Part shown: piece by piece, positions 59,601-64,000 of the stretch | How positions within the stretch are numbered: position 1 is the first letter of the stretch | Layout: the number at the start of each line of letters is the position of its first letter | Origin: Brasenia schreberi | Taxonomy: Eukaryota > Streptophyta > Magnoliopsida > Nymphaeales > Cabombaceae | Reading direction: 5' to 3' | NCBI GenBank assembly: GCA_036023115.1 | Contig: JAYKKT010000056.1 | Location: forward strand, 3,412,501 to 3,476,500 | DNA length: 64,000 nucleotides | Notes under the pieces: model-generated | Seen by the model: the letters and a program-made list of their open reading frames with translations, nothing else | The model's database searches: none | What the model was told of the DNA's origin: nothing | Program-made: the position numbers and the translations under genes

Positions 59601-59690
59601 GGCACATGCGGGCCAGCAAACCAAGCACACCCTTATTGTGAGATAAGACTTGGCTCTTGTTTGGCTGCTGCCATACAAAAGTAAAATAGA
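56641..59690. other. Gene-free stretch
   Basis: No coding region is supported. A short (CCAAAT)n tract lies at about 57,578-57,600, and a word with AACATGATGTGA and CGGTGTGC occurs near 57,780 and again at 57,970-58,070. GACCGG-rich DNA at 58,860-58,965 recalls the hAT-like elements, without ends. Confidence 0.4.
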
Positions 59691-59890
59691 GTATCCGATG
59701 TCGTTTTGACAAGTGCGTATAGCTTGGCCACCTAGACTTGGAGTGGGTCGCTCTCCAAAGCAACCAGAAGATAACATCATGAAGCATTGTTGTCGGAGCA
59801 CTAATGTATCTTTTTGGTGGTCATCTTCCTTAACTATATGAGAGATGAAATCAGAAGTAGCAGCGTAAACGTAATAGAGAACTAGAGACG
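59691..59890. repeat. Segment duplicated at 62,010-62,190 (copy 1)
   Basis: GTCGCTCTCCAAAGCAACCAG...TCTTTTTGGTGGTC...AGCAGCG.AAACG parallels the second copy at moderate identity. A minus-strand open frame crosses it (59,565-59,975, 136 residues) but shows no domain I recognise. Confidence 0.4.
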
Positions 59891-62009
59891 TTTGGTGTCT
59901 TGAGGACAAGGTGTTTGCCAATTTTTCTGTATTGCAATGCCGTCCACAATCGCCATCGTGGTACTCTGGACCCACCTACCTACACAGAGCCCGGGTGGGG
60001 CATCCACCCCACCTGAATTTGTTGAAATTGAACAAAAGAGATACAGCCCACGGATGAATTATTTTGATTTGGTCACCTTAATTATATAAGTTTGTAGATC
60101 CGCCACTTAGCACAAGGGCCATGACTGGAAAGTTCATACTGCATTAATATTTTAAACATGATCACCATTAGTATTTATCTCATAGTCATTGACCACCGTC
60201 ATCGGCGACCTTTTGTTGAGCACCACCATAATAATTTACCACCGCCACCACCGTCTTCATGACCTTCACCACTATTTATTTTCCGTCACTACCATGACTA
60301 TTACCATTTACCCCATCCACTCTGCCAACTGACGCCACCACCACGATTCTCATCTTGTGGTATGCACCACGTGCACACCACCAGCTGAACTAAGCATCCC
60401 CTGCGTTCTTTTATTGTGTTAATCAACACAAAACCGTGGGAAGCGACTGTGGTTAATCAACACAAAAATCAGAAAACGTAGTGGTTAATCAACACAAAAC
60501 CGTCACGAATCCCCTTTCTCTACCTGTAAAAGTGAGTTTTCCCATACTCCTCTTTTTTTGTTTAAATTTTCGAAAGGATTTCTCTTCATACGACTGTTTG
60601 AGTTTTGCTCTTTAAATAAAGAGAAACATTCAAGCAGGCACTAAGTTTCCATTTTTTGGTGTTTTTATTTTGAGACATTGTTGAAGAGCATGTATCCATT
60701 GTTGCTAGCGTGAATGTGTCACTACTAAACAAGAGAGCCAGCAATTATATAATGATCAAGCTAGTATGGCACAGTGGGTCTAGGAGAATATATGCCAATA
60801 TGATGAGCATAATCTAATATTATTCAAAATCTCAAACATGGAAAGATTCTCAGAAATGAAATGAAAGAATTAGAATCCCAAAATGTACTTTTCAGAGTTG
60901 GCAACTTCAACAAGATTAGTGTGTAAAGAAAAACCTTCACACTTTGCCCGAACAGAGAATCACAAGGCATACAAAGACAAGTCTATATGCAATGCCCAAA
61001 ATGTATTTTCTTTCCCAAAGGCAAGCGGGTTATGAATACGCCTACTAGGTATTACTGTGAAACAATGATGTACCGATTCTACAAATGATGCAAAAACAAA
61101 TTGATAGGATCGATCTCACCACCTTTGGTATCCTCCATCTCTCACGCTTGCCCTCGATAGCAACTTTAATGGGAATGTTCAAATCAACCACTGAGAATTC
61201 CAAAATCACATGGTTGGCCATCCCTTGAAGAAAAATAGGACAATTATTCCATTCTTTATCTCTCGGTGGAAAAACATGTGAAGAAATAGTTAACACGATC
61301 GTCTCTCATAGTATTATAGAATATATACCAACAGGCGATGTAGTAGCTAGCCACGTTACGCTACTGCTTTCGTCTGCAAGAAAGAATCTAATACTGCTTT
61401 TGCTGTATTGCAAGAGATGCCCTCCCTTGATTATTAAACTCATGATCTTCATATGAAACAGACATTTTAGCTGAACACCTAACCAAGGTGATCAACGTTT
61501 TATTTCTGTAGGTGTCTTCTTTGAGACAAAAGCTCGGTATATGTATGTGGGTGGTTCTCCAGGCGAGGGTCCTAGCTAAGATGATGGAAAGTGGCCCCGT
61601 GGTTATTCGTCGATGGTAAAGCCTGAAATCATGAATTATGCACGAAAAGCAAATTCCTAAAATTATTCTGAAAAATAAGATTGAAGAACAATTACTTCCG
61701 TGAGTTTCAATTTTTTGTTATATTTTATTAATGTGGTTTGGATTCGTGATCGACACGAATTGTGATCAACCAGAAAAGCTCTGACACGACCCAAATTGGA
61801 CATGAAAAGTAGAAATTTGTATTGGCAGATAGGAGCCATTTGGACATCTTTTTTTTAACGAGTGCCTTCTCCTGTTCATTTTTTGAGTTAAATGCTAGTA
61901 TGACACGAAATATATAGACCCCATAGACAGAATGGGAATAAGATGACAGGTTTGGTTTTCGTTTCCACTGTACAAACTAATTAAGTGAAGGATCTGATAT
62001 CACCGTGAG
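59891..62009. other. Gene-free stretch
   Basis: A CCACCACC-rich part lies at 60,190-60,380, and AATCAACACAAAA occurs three times at 60,420-60,500. The 83-residue minus frame at 61,045-61,296 has no recognisable domain. No gene is supported. Confidence 0.4.
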
Positions 62010-62190
62010 TGGCATTGACGTAGCTTTCCGGGTTTGGTCGTTCTCAAATTCAACCAGCAGAGCAGATAACATCGAGGAAGATCATTGCCTGAGCTGCCGT
62101 AATATCTTTTTCATGGTGGTCTCTATCAAGCATATTGTCAGCATCATGAAATCAATAATAGCAGCGGAAACGCGAGTAAAAGGTGGAGAT
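62010..62190. repeat. Segment duplicated at 59,691-59,890 (copy 2)
   Basis: GTCGTTCTCAAATTCAACCAG...TCTTTTTCATGGTGGTC...AGCAGCGGAAACG matches copy 1. A plus-strand frame of 115 residues (62,005-62,352) crosses it without a known motif. The two copies are open on opposite strands, which argues against either frame being a real gene. Confidence 0.4.
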
Positions 62191-62352
62191 GTTAGCAGTG
62201 TAGCGAACACGACATTTGCCGGTCAAACAAGCAAGAGATTTAATAGGTTTGTATGTATCATGAATAAAGTGCTCAACAGGTTGAGCACTAATGCCGAACA
62301 CAAACCCAAGCCTTCCGCCATATTAGGCAGGGTTACTGCCGCATATCTTTAG

Positions 62353-63665
62353 GTACAAATATGGTTTTCCTTGTGTAATATCTGATCAAAACCCACCTCA
62401 AATAGGTGAAGATCTTCACATATTATCTAAAAGGTGCATGTGTGTGAGATGAAAAAGTCATGATTATTATGTTTTGATGTGACATCTCATTTTATTGGTT
62501 ATACGTAAGAACTTACAAAAAAAAGTGATAATTATTATAAATGAGTTGTGCATATTTTTTCATGAATAATATTGAAGAATGATTGATATTTAAAAGGTAA
62601 ATGCATTAAAATATATTTTACTCTTAAGATTTTGGACAAATTAGAGATGATATTCTCGCCAAGAGTGGTACAACTTGTTGGGTCAAATATAATATCAATT
62701 CATGTATCTTATAGAGATGTTCTTATTTATATTAAAGAACTATGTGCATAATAATAGTCAAGCATAAGAATCTATTATTTGAAGAGTAAATAATATAAGA
62801 AATAAAATATTTTTGTGAACAGTATTTGAATGAACAAATCGAGACAAAAGTGAATATATCATCAATCAGATTTAAAGAAATTCCAATTGGTATGCTTCGG
62901 TTGATATATTAAGTGTTGAAAAAATGAAAAAGATACGTAGATTCATCCTTTTTAATAAGCCAGCTATTGATGATTTAATATCATAAGTATAGTAGAATAA
63001 TATTGTTAATATTACTTTTCCTATTTCATTATAGGATTGACTGATTTTCATATATAAGATATAAAAGATAATCTTGTAGAGTCAATTATCCTAATGAAGG
63101 TGCAAATATGATTAAATAAAAGCTACACGAAGGATTCATGGATTGGTTTGAAGATTATGCAAGTATATCATGTATTTTTCTTGATTAGTTAATTCGTTTC
63201 AGTATAATCTATAACCACTACTTATATATATATAAGCATAGGTATGTACGAATGATGTTTCTCATAATATTTTTGCATTTGTTACAGGGCATTCAAATTC
63301 TATTGCATGATAAAAGTCATTCTATATTTATGTTATAAATTTGATATTCGAGTGCTACAAAGAGTTTGGCATACACAAAATAATGGTGTTGCAATAATAA
63401 GTAGACTAAGAGGCATATATTATAGAGTTTTAGAAGATATTATTGAAGTTTAGTATTTGTCTAAACCTTTTATTTTTTTATTTAAGTATTTTTCTTATGA
63501 CATGGCAGTAAGGTGAAAGTATGTACCATTAAGAAATCACATCATGATCAGCTATATATATTTTCATGATAAACAATTAAAGTATGATATTGAAGAGACA
63601 AAAGTAAATTGGAGGCTAAAAGATACACACAAATCATCAACATTGAAGGTATCAAATGAATGCAC
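62353..63665. other. Gene-free AT-rich stretch
   Basis: No coding region, RNA gene or repeat could be supported. Confidence 0.5.
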
Positions 63666-63856
63666 ATCCATATTCGATAACACATAGAAATAGATAATAT
63701 TATTCTTTCCTATGTTTGACCAATTATACGTGATGGTACATACATATCAAAGCAAAAGTTATTCATATTTGATAACACATAGAAGTAGATAATATTATTC
63801 TTTCCTATGTTTGACCAAATATATGTGATGATACATGCATATCAAAGGAAAAGCTA
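63666..63856. repeat. 95-bp tandem duplication
   Basis: GATAACACATAGAA.TAGATA...TTTGACCAA.TATA.GTGATG.TACAT occurs at 63,676 and 63,771, about 90% identical by eye. Confidence 0.88.
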
Positions 63857-64000
63857 TTCTCATTGAACGAGAGGGTTGTTAAAAAGGTTAGTTAATAATT
63901 GATTGGTTTAAATACATGTTTTTCTTAAAATTAACATTGTTATGCTTATTATAGTTAAAATTGCTTATATCAACTGGCACAGTGATGATGCTAACAAGTA

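Overview
The window reads as nuclear DNA of a flowering plant. The evidence is a spliced plant-type gene (a TRICHOME BIREFRINGENCE-LIKE acetyltransferase), plant Ty1/copia and Ty3/gypsy retrotransposons, plant L1- and RTE-type LINEs, TC/TA microsatellites, and long AT-rich stretches with no open frames. The species cannot be told from what is visible. Only one gene looks intact. Nearly all other coding signal is decayed, nested transposon sequence.

Layout. 1-7,700: gene-free DNA with microsatellites and small non-autonomous DNA transposons, including at least two copies of a hAT-like family with TAGACATGGCCGGTT-type ends. 7,707-9,986 (minus): the TBL gene, in three exons. 10,000-11,570: upstream intergenic DNA with a tRNA-like SINE candidate. 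11,570-17,100 (minus): a heavily mutated copia element. 17,500-18,092 (plus): a fragment of the C-terminal part of an L1-type LINE reverse transcriptase, cut by the LTR of a second, better preserved copia element of the same family (18,098 to about 23,500, minus). 23,500-27,440: gene-free DNA with a long TC/TA tract.

27,450-27,790 has unusual, possibly organelle-derived composition. 27,790-28,500 (plus) is another L1-type LINE fragment. 28,870-33,200 (plus) is a gypsy remnant whose integrase region carries a threefold ~222-226 bp tandem repeat. 33,140-40,130 (minus) holds alternating pieces of a second gypsy family, interrupted by a hAT-like element and by an LTR-like block with ~90 bp internal repeats. 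42,860-43,650 looks like a plus-strand LTR or promoter (TATA box and AATAAA), followed by a C/T-rich, G-poor block to about 45,950. 49,115-52,780 (plus) is a third copia family that starts with another copy of the LTR-like block. It ends at an RTE-type LINE (52,780-56,640, minus) carrying an internal 757 bp tandem duplication. 56,700-64,000 is gene-free apart from weak duplicated segments.

The transposon proteins do not form one working system. They are separate decayed copies showing nesting, tandem duplication and G-to-A (C-to-T on the other strand) loss of catalytic codons. The TBL protein is expected to act alone in the Golgi as a polysaccharide O-acetyltransferase. I found no clear new biological system. 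The most informative structures are the repeat-bearing LTR-like block present in two inverted copies, the empty-site comparison for the hAT-like element, and the tandem duplications inside element coding regions.
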